In this document: positions 1 through 8,482 of the stretch, one piece after another | Position numbering within the stretch: the stretch's first letter is position 1 | How the letters are laid out: each line of letters starts with the position of its first letter | Assembly (NCBI RefSeq): GCF_018323985.1 | Contig: NZ_AP024590.1 | Location: forward strand, 3,224,001 to 3,288,000 | Length of the DNA stretch: 64,000 nucleotides | Direction: 5' to 3' | DNA from: Enterobacter kobei | GTDB taxonomy: Bacteria; Pseudomonadota; Gammaproteobacteria; Enterobacterales; Enterobacteriaceae | The notes under the pieces: model-generated | Seen by the model: the letters and a program-made list of their open reading frames with translations, nothing else | What the model was told of the DNA's origin: nothing | Database searches by the model: none | Made by a program: the position numbers and the translations under genes

Positions 1-61
1 CGGCTGGGCGCTGACTGTCGGCACGCTGACCAGCAGTATTCGCGGACTGGGGCTGGGCTAA
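1..61 (+). CDS. lfiP: Lateral flagellar export protein FliP/LfiP, C-terminal end only
   Basis: Only the last 19 codons are in the window; the frame ends at the TAA at 59-61. The visible tail reads GWALTVGTLTSSIRGLGLG. It matches the FliP C-terminus, where a G-W-x-L-x-V-G-x-L-x-x-S pattern (GWQLLVGSLAQS in E. coli) ends the protein. FliP is a core membrane subunit of the flagellar type III export gate. The fliQ start follows two bases after the stop, the normal fliP-fliQ order, which supports the call. The bulk of the gene lies left of the window. Confidence 0.75.
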   Translation, partial: GWALTVGTLTSSIRGLGLG

Positions 62-63
62 AC

Positions 64-336
64 ATGATAACCATTGATGTGGCGGCGGATATCGTCGCCA
101 GCGGCATAAAAGTGGTGATCATTCTGGTGTCGGTGCTGGTGGTGCCGAGCCTGCTGGTCGGACTGTGCGTGAGTATTTTTCAGGCAGTGACGCAGATCAA
201 CGAGCAGACGCTGAGCTTTCTGCCGCGCCTCATTGTCACCCTCATCGTGCTGGGCGTCTGCGGCAAGTGGATGATCGTCCAGTTGAGCGATCTCTGTACG
301 CACCTGTTTGTGCAGGCCGCGCTGCTGGTGAACTGA
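64..336 (+). CDS. lfiQ: Lateral flagellar export protein FliQ/LfiQ
   Basis: The 90-residue product has the FliQ length and two hydrophobic helices (about residues 15-40 and 53-75). Between them lies the family core QAVTQINEQTLSFLPR, which matches QAATQINEMTLSFIPK of E. coli FliQ. FliQ packs with FliP and FliR in the export gate inside the basal body. The gene sits two bases after fliP and one base before fliR, so it is read in a tight, probably coupled, operon. Assignment to the lateral rather than the primary system rests on the neighbouring laf genes. Confidence 0.93.
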   Translation: MITIDVAADIVASGIKVVIILVSVLVVPSLLVGLCVSIFQAVTQINEQTLSFLPRLIVTLIVLGVCGKWMIVQLSDLCTHLFVQAALLVN

Positions 337-337
337 G

Positions 338-1117
338 ATGACCTCTCTTGATATCACGCATCTGATGAACCTGGTACTGGGGCTGTGGTATCCCTTCGTG
401 CGCATTATGGCGTTTTTCCACTATGGCCCGGTGTTCGACAGCAAAGCCTTCAGCGTGCGTATCCGCCTTGTTCTCTCGCTGGCGCTGGCGGTGATGATCA
501 CCCCGCTGGTGCCGCACCCGGTGCCGGAGGGATTGCTGACGATGTCGATGCTGATCCTGACGGTGGAGCAGATCCTCTGGGGGTTGCTGTTCGGCCTGAT
601 GATGCAGTTTATCTTTCTGGCATTGCAGCTTGGCGGGCAGATCCTCTCTTTTAACATGGGGATGAGCATGGCGGTGATGAACGATCCCAACAGCGGGGCG
701 TCCACCACCGTGCTGGCGGAGTTTATCTATATCTATGCCGCGATCCTGTTTTTCGCCATGGACGGGCATCTGCTGCTGGTCAGTATTCTTTATAAAGGCT
801 TTATCTACTGGCCGATTGGCAACGCGCTGACGCCGCAAACGCTGCGCAGCGTGGCGCTGGGGCTAAGCTGGGTGTTTGCCTCCGCCACCCTGCTGGCGCT
901 GCCGACCACCTTTATCATGCTGGTGGTGCAGGGTGGTTTTGGTCTGCTTAATCGCGTTTCCCCGGCGCTGAACCTCTACTCCCTCGGTTTTCCGATCAAC
1001 ATGCTGGCAGGGCTGGTGTGTTTTGCCGCCCTGCTCTACACCCTGCCGGATCACTATCTGCATCTGGCGAATTTTGTCTTAAGCCAGTTTGACGCCCTGA
1101 GGGTGAGCCATGGCTGA
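338..1117 (+). CDS. lfiR: Lateral flagellar export protein FliR/LfiR
   Basis: This 259-residue polytopic membrane protein has the usual FliR length and about six hydrophobic segments. It carries the family's central stretch QLGGQILSFNMGMSMAVMNDP, which resembles the GLQMGLSFATFVDP region of E. coli FliR. It is a subunit of the flagellar export gate with FliP and FliQ. The ATG follows the fliQ stop by one base. The 3' end overlaps the flhB start by eight bases, so the operon is translationally coupled. Confidence 0.93.
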   Translation: MTSLDITHLMNLVLGLWYPFVRIMAFFHYGPVFDSKAFSVRIRLVLSLALAVMITPLVPHPVPEGLLTMSMLILTVEQILWGLLFGLMMQFIFLALQLGGQILSFNMGMSMAVMNDPNSGASTTVLAEFIYIYAAILFFAMDGHLLLVSILYKGFIYWPIGNALTPQTLRSVALGLSWVFASATLLALPTTFIMLVVQGGFGLLNRVSPALNLYSLGFPINMLAGLVCFAALLYTLPDHYLHLANFVLSQFDALRVSHG

Positions 1118-2249
1118 CGCCTCGCAGGATGAAAAAACAGAAAAACCCTCGGCGCAGAAACGACGAAAGGCGCGCCAGGACGGGCAGTTGCCGCGCTCCA
1201 AAGATATGGGGCTGGCGGCCAGCCTGCTGGCGGCCTTTATCGTGCTGGTGAACAGCTTTCCCTGGTACTGCGATTTTGTGCGCGAAGGTTTTATTACCGT
1301 CCATCAGTATGCTCAGCAGATCAACAACCCGGACGTGCTGGGGCAGTTTTTGCAGCATAACCTGCTGATCCTGATGAAGTTCATTCTGACGCTGACGCCG
1401 ATGCCGCTGGCGGCGCTGGCGGCGTCGCTGGTGCCCGGCGGCTGGCTGTTCGTGCCGAAAAAGATCCTGCCGGACTTTGGCAAAATTAACCCGCTTAAAG
1501 GCGTCGGGCGGCTGTTTTCGAAAGATCACCTGATTGAAACCGGCAAAATGGTGCTGAAAAGCCTGGTGGTGCTGGCGCTGCTGTGGTTCAGCGTGCGCCA
1601 CAATTTTGCCGCGTTTATGGCACTGCAATCACAGCATTTTGCCAGCGCCGTTCATCACGGGCTGTCGCTGTACGCCAGCGTAATGCAGAACCTGGTGATG
1701 CTGTTTGTGCTCTTTGCGGTGCTCGATATTCCGCTGGCGAAACATATGTTTACCCGCGGGCTGAAGATGACCAAACAGGAAGTGAAAGAGGAGTACAAAA
1801 ACCAGGAAGGGAATCCGGAGATCAAAGCCAAAGTGCGCCGGATGCAGCGCCAGATCGCCATGGGGCAGATCCGCCGCACGGTGCCCGCGGCGGACGTGGT
1901 GATCACCAACCCGACCCATTATGCCGTGGCGCTGAAATACGACACCGCCCGCGCCGCCGCCCCCTTTGTGGTGGCGAAAGGCACCGACGACATCGCGCTG
2001 TTTATCCGCGAGGTGGCGAAAGAGCACAAGATTGAGATCGTCGAATTCCCCACGCTGGCGCGCTCGGTGTACTTCACCACGCAGCTTAATCAGCAGATCC
2101 CCCATCAGCTTTTCCGCGCCATCGCCCACGTGCTGACCTATGTGCTGCAACTCAAATCCTGGCGCGCCGGGATGCAGGATAAACCGCAACTCAACCGACA
2201 TATTTCCATCCCTAAAGAGGTTCTGAAACAGGATGCAGAAAAACATTAA
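1110..2249 (+). CDS. lfhB: Lateral flagellar export switch protein FlhB/LfhB
   Basis: The 379-residue product compares with 382 in E. coli FlhB. It has a charged N-terminus (EKTEKPSAQKRRKARQDGQ), four hydrophobic segments up to about residue 210, and a cytoplasmic domain. That domain holds the self-cleavage motif N267-P-T-H. In this family cleavage between Asn and Pro switches export from rod and hook proteins to filament proteins, together with the hook-length protein (here lafE). It overlaps fliR by 8 bases and flhA by 17 bases. The C-terminal tail after about residue 340 is somewhat divergent. Confidence 0.95.
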   Translation: MADASQDEKTEKPSAQKRRKARQDGQLPRSKDMGLAASLLAAFIVLVNSFPWYCDFVREGFITVHQYAQQINNPDVLGQFLQHNLLILMKFILTLTPMPLAALAASLVPGGWLFVPKKILPDFGKINPLKGVGRLFSKDHLIETGKMVLKSLVVLALLWFSVRHNFAAFMALQSQHFASAVHHGLSLYASVMQNLVMLFVLFAVLDIPLAKHMFTRGLKMTKQEVKEEYKNQEGNPEIKAKVRRMQRQIAMGQIRRTVPAADVVITNPTHYAVALKYDTARAAAPFVVAKGTDDIALFIREVAKEHKIEIVEFPTLARSVYFTTQLNQQIPHQLFRAIAHVLTYVLQLKSWRAGMQDKPQLNRHISIPKEVLKQDAEKH

Positions 2250-4326
2250 GCAACTTCTGACAACCGTGCGGGCCGGGCATCTCGGCGTGCCGCTGGTGTT
2301 GTTGGCTATTCTGGCGATGGTGATTTTGCCACTGCCGCCGATGCTGCTGGATATTCTTTTCACCTTCAATATCGTGCTGGCGGTGCTGGTGCTGCTGGTC
2401 AGCGTCTCCACCAAACGTCCGCTGGAGTTCAGCCTGTTCCCGACGGTACTGCTGATCACGACGCTGATGCGCCTGACGCTGAACGTCGCCTCCACCCGCG
2501 TGGTACTGCTGTTCGGTCATGAAGGGATAGGCGCGGCCGGTAAAGTGATCGAGTCGTTTGGTCAGGTGGTGATCGGCGGTAACTTTGTGGTCGGTTTTGT
2601 GGTGTTCATTATTCTGATGATCATCAACTTTATCGTCGTCACCAAAGGCGCAGAGCGTATCTCTGAAGTGTCCGCGCGCTTTACCCTCGACGCCATGCCC
2701 GGTAAACAGATGGCGATCGACGCCGATCTGAACGCCGGCCTTATCAATCAGGCGCAGGCGCAGGCCCGCCGTAAAGAGGTGACCAGCGAAGCGGATTTCT
2801 ACGGCGCGATGGACGGGGCCTCGAAGTTTGTGCGCGGCGATGCCATCGCCGGGATGATGATCCTCGCCATCAACCTGATTGGTGGCGTGTGCATCGGCAT
2901 CTTTAAATACAATTTAAGCGCTGACGCGGCCTTCTCCCAGTATGTGCTGATGACCATCGGTGACGGGCTGGTGGCGCAGATCCCGTCGCTGCTGTTATCG
3001 ACCGCAGCGGCTATTATCGTGACCCGCGTCAGCGATAGCGGCGAAATTTCCGGCGAGATCAAAAAGCAACTGCTGGCCACGCCGTCGGTGATCTACACCG
3101 CCAGCGGCGTAATGTTTGTTCTGGCTATTGTGCCGGGGATGCCGCACCTGCCGTTCCTCGCGTTCTCGGCGCTGCTGGCTTTTGCCGCCTGGCGACAGAG
3201 TAAGCAGTCCAAAGCCTCGGAAGCCGAGGTACAAAGCCTGACCACGCTCAGTAAAACCCTGACGGAAACCCCGGAGCAGCTGGTCAGTTGGGAGACCATC
3301 CCCACCATCGAGCCGGTGAGTATCAGCCTCGGTTATAAGCTGGTATCGCTGTTGGATAAAAGTAAAGGCAGTCCGCTGACCCAGCGTATTCGCGGCGTGC
3401 GGCAGGTAATTTCCGAGAGCAACGGCATGTTGTTGCCGGAGATCCGCGTGCGGGAAAACTTCCGCCTCAAGCCCACCCAGTACGCCATTTACATCAACGA
3501 TATTAAAGCCGACGGCGGCGATATCGTTGCCGATCGGCTGATGGCCCTGCCCTCCGGCGAAACCTATGGGGATATTGATGGCGTGCTGGGCAACGATCCG
3601 GCCTACGGTATGCCGGTCACCTGGATCACGTCGGCGCAAAAAGCGAAGGCGCTGAATCTGGGTTATCAGGTGATCGACTGCGCCAGCGTGATCGCCACCC
3701 ATCTGAATAAAGTGGTGCTGAGCCATATTCCGGACTTGTTTAATTATGACGATGTGACCCAGCTGCATAACCGGCTGGCGGCACAGGCGCCAAAGCTGGC
3801 GGAAGATCTCAGCGGCGTGCTGAATTACAGCCAGTTGTTGAAAGTCTACCGCAGCCTGCTGATGGAGCGCGTGTCGCTGCGGGATATTGTCACCATCGCC
3901 ACCGTGCTGGTGGCGAGCGGCGCGGTGACGAAAGATCCGATTTTACTGGTGGCCGATGTGCGTCTGGCGCTGCGCCGCAGCATTACCCATAACCTGGTGC
4001 GTCATGGCGTGCTGGCAGTCTACACGCTCACCAGTGAGCTGGAGAATCTGCTGCAAAACGTGGTGAATCAGGCCCAGCAAGGGGGCAAGGTGATGCTGGA
4101 CAGCGTACCGATCGAGCCGAACATGCTGACCCAGTTCCAGGAAAATATGCCAAAGGTGCAGGAGCAGATGAAGGTAGCCGGAAAAGAGCCGGTGCTGCTG
4201 GTCGCGCCGCAACTGCGTCCGTTACTGGCCCGCTATGCCCGCCTGTTTGCACCGGGGCTGCATGTACTTTCCTATAACGAAGTGCCGGACGAACTGGAAT
4301 TAACCATTCTCGGCCATCTTAATTAA
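2233..4326 (+). CDS. lfhA: Lateral flagellar export protein FlhA/LfhA
   Basis: The 697-residue product (692 in E. coli FlhA) has about eight N-terminal membrane helices (residues 1-320). These contain the family signature around TTLMRLTLNVASTRVVL and the FHIPEP-type cytoplasmic loop with ARFTLDAMPGKQMAIDADL. A large cytoplasmic domain that docks substrate-chaperone complexes follows. FlhA is the export-gate platform that uses the proton motive force. The gene is complete, whereas the corresponding E. coli K-12 gene (fhiA) is a remnant. It ends the rightward export operon, and a weak hairpin follows it. Confidence 0.95.
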   Translation: MQKNIKQLLTTVRAGHLGVPLVLLAILAMVILPLPPMLLDILFTFNIVLAVLVLLVSVSTKRPLEFSLFPTVLLITTLMRLTLNVASTRVVLLFGHEGIGAAGKVIESFGQVVIGGNFVVGFVVFIILMIINFIVVTKGAERISEVSARFTLDAMPGKQMAIDADLNAGLINQAQAQARRKEVTSEADFYGAMDGASKFVRGDAIAGMMILAINLIGGVCIGIFKYNLSADAAFSQYVLMTIGDGLVAQIPSLLLSTAAAIIVTRVSDSGEISGEIKKQLLATPSVIYTASGVMFVLAIVPGMPHLPFLAFSALLAFAAWRQSKQSKASEAEVQSLTTLSKTLTETPEQLVSWETIPTIEPVSISLGYKLVSLLDKSKGSPLTQRIRGVRQVISESNGMLLPEIRVRENFRLKPTQYAIYINDIKADGGDIVADRLMALPSGETYGDIDGVLGNDPAYGMPVTWITSAQKAKALNLGYQVIDCASVIATHLNKVVLSHIPDLFNYDDVTQLHNRLAAQAPKLAEDLSGVLNYSQLLKVYRSLLMERVSLRDIVTIATVLVASGAVTKDPILLVADVRLALRRSITHNLVRHGVLAVYTLTSELENLLQNVVNQAQQGGKVMLDSVPIEPNMLTQFQENMPKVQEQMKVAGKEPVLLVAPQLRPLLARYARLFAPGLHVLSYNEVPDELELTILGHLN

Positions 4327-4348
4327 TTATTAATTCGCGATAATTAAC

Positions 4349-4368
4349 AGGGCCAGGACTATGGCCCT
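4349..4368 (+). terminator. Weak hairpin after flhA
   Basis: AGGGCC (4349-4354) and GGCCCT (4363-4368) pair around an eight-base loop, 22 bases after the flhA stop. No clean run of T follows, so it is at best a weak intrinsic terminator or an mRNA-stabilising stem between flhA and the small downstream gene. Confidence 0.35.
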
Positions 4369-4421
4369 TAAGTTAAATCTGCGAAAATATCGTACTGGAG
4401 CGCCATTAATATCACTCAGGG

Positions 4422-4658
4422 ATGAAGATAATGTCGGACAAAAATAAAGAGCGTCAGCGTATTCAGCCCGATAGTTACTATAAATCCATGGAAGAGTTTG
4501 TCCGCGAGCAGGAAGTGAAACGGCTGCTGGAACAGGCCCGGGTTGAAGAAGCGGCACGGGCTGAGGCGGCGAGCGGCGTAGTGAGTATTCTGGACGTGGT
4601 GCTGATTATTCTGGTGTTACTGATCTTCGTCTGCCTGCTGCCCCTTATCGATTTTTAA
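4422..4658 (+). CDS. Unknown small membrane protein beside the lateral flagellar genes
   Basis: I do not recognise this gene. The frame gives 78 residues from 4422, or 75 from the ATG at 4431. The second start is preceded by the purine-rich AGGGATGAAG and is the more likely one. The first 50 residues are very charged and look helical (EEFVREQEVKRLLEQARVEE), which may be a short amphipathic or coiled segment. Residues 53-75 are one strong hydrophobic helix ending near the C-terminus, so a tail-anchored inner-membrane topology is likely. It lies 95 bases after flhA on the same strand and converges with the YafL-like gene. A role in lateral flagella is only inferred from position. Confidence 0.6.
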   Translation: MKIMSDKNKERQRIQPDSYYKSMEEFVREQEVKRLLEQARVEEAARAEAASGVVSILDVVLIILVLLIFVCLLPLIDF

Positions 4659-4662
4659 TTAT

Positions 4663-5385
4663 CTAGCGTACCGTGTTATTCATAATAATCCGTCGACCAC
4701 CCAGGAAATGCCGCTGCCAGTATTCTTCATTAAGATAACTGATACGAATGCGCTCTCCGGTACGCGGAGATTCAATAAAACGCCCGTCCCCCAGATAGAC
4801 CCCCATATGATCCGCTTTATGACTACTGTGAATGCGGAAAAAGAGTAAATCCCCGCGCTGTAAATCCCGGTCGGCAATATTTCGCGCCTGCGGGAAGTGA
4901 TACATGGCATCGGCGGTGCGCGGCAGTTTGGTCGCCAGCATGCTGTTATAGGCGTAATAGACCAGCCCGCTACAGTCGAATCCCTCCTCCGGCGTCTCGC
5001 CGCCCCAGACGTAGGGCTTGCCCAGTTGCTGTTGCAGACGCTGAATAATGGTGTCGGTCACGTGCATCAGGTAGCGGTTGTTCACCAGCCCCGTGCCGTC
5101 CTGTAAATGGCTACGCATCGGGGTAAACCATTCCGGATGCTGCTCCAGTCTGCGGCGGTTTTGCGCGCGCAGGGCCGCTTTCGCCTGCGCATTTCCGCGC
5201 ACGACCGGCGTGGTTTGGGCGAGTTTCAGTTGCTGCTTTGCCCGTAACAGCTCGCGGTTATGCTGACGCTGACGCGCGGCATAGCTGAGCGTTTTTTTTA
5301 CGGGCGCAGGATGAGGGGCAGCAAACGTGCTGCTGGCGACCAGCGTCGTCAGCAGCATGATGGTGTTCAGTCGGAATACAGACAT
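4663..5385 (-). CDS. yafL: YafL-like periplasmic NlpC/P60 peptidase
   Basis: This 240-residue protein has an N-terminal signal peptide (MSVFRLNTIMLLTTLVASSTFA). A linker rich in Arg and Gln follows, then a C-terminal NlpC/P60 domain. The catalytic Cys lies in FDCSGLVYYAYN and the His in KADHMGVYLGDGRFIESPRTGERIRIS. The sequence closely resembles E. coli YafL as I remember it (SYAARQR, QLGKPYVWGG, FIESPRTGE). Family members cut peptide stems of peptidoglycan, so a muropeptidase acting in the periplasm is likely. In E. coli yafL lies beside the remnant of lfhA, and here too it is next to flhA. The stop is 17 bases from that of lafU upstream; whether it is read from the laf unit is not clear. 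Confidence 0.85.
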   Translation of the reverse strand: MSVFRLNTIMLLTTLVASSTFAAPHPAPVKKTLSYAARQRQHNRELLRAKQQLKLAQTTPVVRGNAQAKAALRAQNRRRLEQHPEWFTPMRSHLQDGTGLVNNRYLMHVTDTIIQRLQQQLGKPYVWGGETPEEGFDCSGLVYYAYNSMLATKLPRTADAMYHFPQARNIADRDLQRGDLLFFRIHSSHKADHMGVYLGDGRFIESPRTGERIRISYLNEEYWQRHFLGGRRIIMNNTVR

Positions 5386-5402
5386 AAGCGTTGATTAACG
5401 GG

Positions 5403-6341
5403 TTACGGCCCGGTGGGCAATTGATTGTCGAGCCGCGCCGCCAGCGGTTTCACCACCTTCTCCCCCTGCGAGCCAAAGAACTGGTACAGGGTGTCGGCGG
5501 CGGAGTGGGTCAGCACCATAATTTCGATGCGGCGATTGCTGGCGCCGGCGGGATCGGCGGCGTCGAGCAGCATCTGATCAGCCATGGCGCTGACCTGCAT
5601 CACCTTGCTGGCGGGCATACCGGCCTGCTCCATCACTCGTCGTGCCGACAGAGCGCGATCGCCGGAGAGATTCCAGTTGTTGTACTGCCGGGCATCGCCT
5701 TTATACGGCATGGCGTCAGTGTGCCCGGTGATAATGATTTTGTTATCCAGTGAATCAAACACCGGCGTCAGTTCGCTGAGCAGGACGCGGAAGAACGGCA
5801 TGATCTTCGCGCTGCCACGCTCAAACATATTGCGGTTCTGGTTATCCTTGATGAGAATGCGCAGCCCCTGGGGGACGATCTCCATCTCCAGGTTGCTTTC
5901 CATATGCGCTTTCAGGGCGATCTCGTTGATGCTGTTCGCCAGTTCGCCGAGTTCGCTGGCGGATTTCTGTTTCATGTCGGCCATCTTTTTGCTGGTTTCC
6001 CGCGCTTTTTCTTCGCTCGCGTTATCTATGACGGCGTTTTTGTTCTCGGCCGGATGCGCAATGGGTTTGCTGTTGATTTTCTTCGCCAGGCTGCTTAACG
6101 GCGAGATGCCGTTGCCGTTAAAAATCGAGTGGCCGTGCAGCGCGGCGACGATATTTTCACGATCGGTCTGGCTGACGCTGTTGACGATCCACAGCGTCAT
6201 AAACAGCGCCATCATTGCCAGCGTGAAGTCGGCGAAGGCCACTTTCCACGCGCCGCCGTGGTGCCCGGCGTGGCTCTTTTTGATCTGACGGCGAATAACG
6301 GTGGTTTGCGTGCCACGGTTGCGGCGGTTTCCAGCGCGCAT
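5403..6341 (-). CDS. lafU: Lateral flagellar stator protein MotB/LafU
   Basis: The start chosen at 6341 gives 312 residues and overlaps the lafT stop by one base (TAATG); an upstream in-frame start would extend it by 11 residues. One N-terminal membrane helix begins WKVAFADFTLAMMALF. The proton-binding Asp is Asp38, equivalent to MotB Asp32. A C-terminal OmpA-like peptidoglycan-binding domain holds TGHTDAMPYKGDARQYNNW and LSGDRALSARRVM. It forms the stator with LafT. In E. coli K-12 lafU is a 5'-truncated remnant; here it is complete. Confidence 0.93.
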   Translation of the reverse strand: MRAGNRRNRGTQTTVIRRQIKKSHAGHHGGAWKVAFADFTLAMMALFMTLWIVNSVSQTDRENIVAALHGHSIFNGNGISPLSSLAKKINSKPIAHPAENKNAVIDNASEEKARETSKKMADMKQKSASELGELANSINEIALKAHMESNLEMEIVPQGLRILIKDNQNRNMFERGSAKIMPFFRVLLSELTPVFDSLDNKIIITGHTDAMPYKGDARQYNNWNLSGDRALSARRVMEQAGMPASKVMQVSAMADQMLLDAADPAGASNRRIEIMVLTHSAADTLYQFFGSQGEKVVKPLAARLDNQLPTGP

Positions 6342-7207
6342 TACTCCTCCTGCTCCAGCATGGCGTTGACCCACGCGTCGAGGTTTGCGAACGTCGGCTT
6401 GGAGGCCAGATGCAGCAGCTTACGCCCGGCATCCACCGCCAGCAGGGTCGGTTTGCCGCCCGCCTGCGCCACCAGCACGGTACGCACGCACTCCAGCAGT
6501 GAGTGTTCGGCGCGCGCCTGCTGCTCCATGGCGTTCGCCAGCGGATCCATAAAGCAGTAGCAGAAGAATACGCCGAGGAAGGTCCCCACCAGCGCTGCCG
6601 CCACTTTCAGACCGATAAGCGCGATGGAGCCGTCAATCGACTGCATGGTGATGATAATGCCGAGCACGGCCGCGCAAATGCCGAAGCCGGGCATCGCTTC
6701 TGCGGTGCGTTGCAGGGAGCGGGACGGAGCCATCAGCTCCCCTTCAATGGTCTCCAGTTCCTGATCGAGAATGTTTTCCAGTTCGTGGGCGTCGATTTTG
6801 CCCATCGCCATCAGGCGGAAGTTATCGGCGATAAACATCACCAGCCGCTTTTGCTTTAGCACCAGCGGGAATTTTTGAAAAATGGTGCTCTCGTCCGGCT
6901 GTTCGATATGCTGATCGAGGGTGCGCAGGCCGCCGGTCTGTACCGCTTCCAGCAGCTCATACAGACACATCAGCAGCTGACGCTGGAATTCCGCGCCCAT
7001 ATTTTTTTTGCTGATCACGCCCTTAATCTGATGGACGATCTCTTTTAACACATGCAGCGGATTACCGATGATCATGGCGCCAAAACCGGCCCCTAAAATA
7101 ATGATGATTTCCGCTGGCTGCCAGATGGCAATTAACTGTCCACCCGCTTCGAAATAACCACCAAAAACACAACCTAAGACAATGAGTAAACCAAATAACT
7201 TTTGCAT
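6341..7207 (-). CDS. lafT: Lateral flagellar stator protein MotA/LafT
   Basis: This 288-residue MotA-family protein starts MQKLFGLLIVLGCVFGGYF. It has four hydrophobic segments and a large cytoplasmic loop between the second and third. The two conserved prolines appear in AEAMPGFGICAAVLG and CYCFMDPLANAM, corresponding to E. coli MotA Pro173 and Pro222. It forms the ion-conducting stator ring with LafU, the next gene, which it overlaps by one base. The Asp and membrane context suit a proton-driven motor, but sodium use cannot be excluded from sequence. Confidence 0.94.
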   Translation of the reverse strand: MQKLFGLLIVLGCVFGGYFEAGGQLIAIWQPAEIIIILGAGFGAMIIGNPLHVLKEIVHQIKGVISKKNMGAEFQRQLLMCLYELLEAVQTGGLRTLDQHIEQPDESTIFQKFPLVLKQKRLVMFIADNFRLMAMGKIDAHELENILDQELETIEGELMAPSRSLQRTAEAMPGFGICAAVLGIIITMQSIDGSIALIGLKVAAALVGTFLGVFFCYCFMDPLANAMEQQARAEHSLLECVRTVLVAQAGGKPTLLAVDAGRKLLHLASKPTFANLDAWVNAMLEQEE

Positions 7208-7255
7208 AACACCTCTGCGAACCCGCCATGCAGGCTCTTATTACGTGATAAAGAA

Positions 7256-7969
7256 TTACTGTGCGGCGAAATAGTCTTTGAGCTTTTGCGCAATCTTTTT
7301 ATTTAACTGGCAAATACGCGCTTCCGTCAGCCCAAGCACTAAGGCGATCTCTTTAAAATTCATATCCTGCTGATAATAGAGAAACAGGATCTGCTGCTCT
7401 TTTTCGCTCAACTGGGTGAGCGCTTTGCCGAGCATATGCTGGGTGATCACCTGCTCTTCCAGCCGACGACTTTCCAGCGGTACGGCGCTGTGATCTTCCG
7501 CCAGCAGTTCATCCAGACTGGCAAGGCTGGCGGCCCCTTCCAGGCTCAGGTATTCCCGGTAATCTTCCGCCGTGATGCCTTCGCCGGTGAGTTCATGTGC
7601 CTCGGGTTCGCGCCCGAGGGTTTTACGCAGGCTCCGGATCGCATCGTTGACCTGATGGAATTTTTGCCGCAGCTGGCGCGGTCGCCAGTCAAGGCTGCGC
7701 AGTTCATCCAGCACCGCGCCGCGTATGCGCTGCACCGCATAGCCGCCGAACCCGTTGTCCGGCGCGCCATAGCGGCGGATGGCCTCAAGCAGGCCCATCA
7801 GCGCGATCTGCTCCATATCCTGCCGGTCCATCACCGCGCTGCATTGTGGCGCGAGTTGCCGCACCACTTTGCGCACCAGCGGCAGATAAGCCTGCAAATA
7901 GTGGCTCTCCTCCGCGGGCGTTAAAGACGGCAGGGTCTGGAATTCCTGAATTTCCCAGGCGAGTGTCAT
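7256..7969 (-). CDS. lafS: Lateral flagellar sigma-28 factor LafS (FliA family)
   Basis: The 237-residue product has sigma-70 region 2 (DMEQIALMGLLEAIRRYG, then FGGYAVQRIRGAVLDELRSLDWRPR). It also has region 3 and a region 4 helix-turn-helix near the C-terminus (LSEKEQQILFLYYQQDMNFKEIALVLGLTEARI). FliA-type factors read late flagellar promoters (flagellin, cap, stator). Its place between the FliL-like gene and lafT is the order known for lateral systems of Aeromonas, Vibrio and E. coli Flag-2. A possible target -10 box lies between lafA and lafB. Confidence 0.94.
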   Translation of the reverse strand: MTLAWEIQEFQTLPSLTPAEESHYLQAYLPLVRKVVRQLAPQCSAVMDRQDMEQIALMGLLEAIRRYGAPDNGFGGYAVQRIRGAVLDELRSLDWRPRQLRQKFHQVNDAIRSLRKTLGREPEAHELTGEGITAEDYREYLSLEGAASLASLDELLAEDHSAVPLESRRLEEQVITQHMLGKALTQLSEKEQQILFLYYQQDMNFKEIALVLGLTEARICQLNKKIAQKLKDYFAAQ

Positions 7970-7996
7970 GGTGTTATTTCCGTTATTTCCCCGACA

Positions 7997-8476
7997 TTAC
8001 TGATAAACCACTTTTTTCAGTAACACGTCGCTATAGGGCGCGGAAATATCCCGGGCTTTTAATTGCGTTTTCAGGGCGGTGAGCAGGGTTTGTTTTATTT
8101 CGCTGACTTTTAATTTGCGGACGTCGTCGTATTCCATATCCGATAAGGTGGACACGATGATGCTCTGATATAACGGCTCGTCAGCGAGGATTTTTTTCGA
8201 GGCTTTTTCATCGTCGGCGACCATGGCCACTTCCAGCAGCATGTAACGGTCGTTGCCGCTATTATCGTGCAGCGTGATCAGCGATTCCGGCAGAGTGACA
8301 AAGACTTCGTCGCCATCTTTTTTCGCTTTTGGTTTCGCCGCGCTGGCTGCCGCCGCGTCACCTGACGCATGAGGCGCCTGGTCTTTCATATAATAAATCG
8401 CGCCGACGGCTGCACCGCCGCCAACGAGGATCGCGAGAGTGGCGGCAAACATGCCGACCATAAGCGTTCTTTTCAT
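7997..8476 (-). CDS. lafF: FliL-like lateral flagellar protein LafF
   Basis: The 159-residue product has one N-terminal membrane helix (about residues 7-29, glycine-rich). A short Ala/Lys-rich linker and a periplasmic domain follow, with VTLPESLITLHDNSGNDRYMLLEVAMV. This fits the FliL layout. FliL surrounds the stator and supports torque, especially in swarming cells. It sits between lafE and lafS, the position of lafF in other lateral clusters. The similarity is mostly by layout and context rather than by strong motifs. Confidence 0.82.
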   Translation of the reverse strand: MKRTLMVGMFAATLAILVGGGAAVGAIYYMKDQAPHASGDAAAASAAKPKAKKDGDEVFVTLPESLITLHDNSGNDRYMLLEVAMVADDEKASKKILADEPLYQSIIVSTLSDMEYDDVRKLKVSEIKQTLLTALKTQLKARDISAPYSDVLLKKVVYQ

Positions 8477-8482
8477 GGGCCT

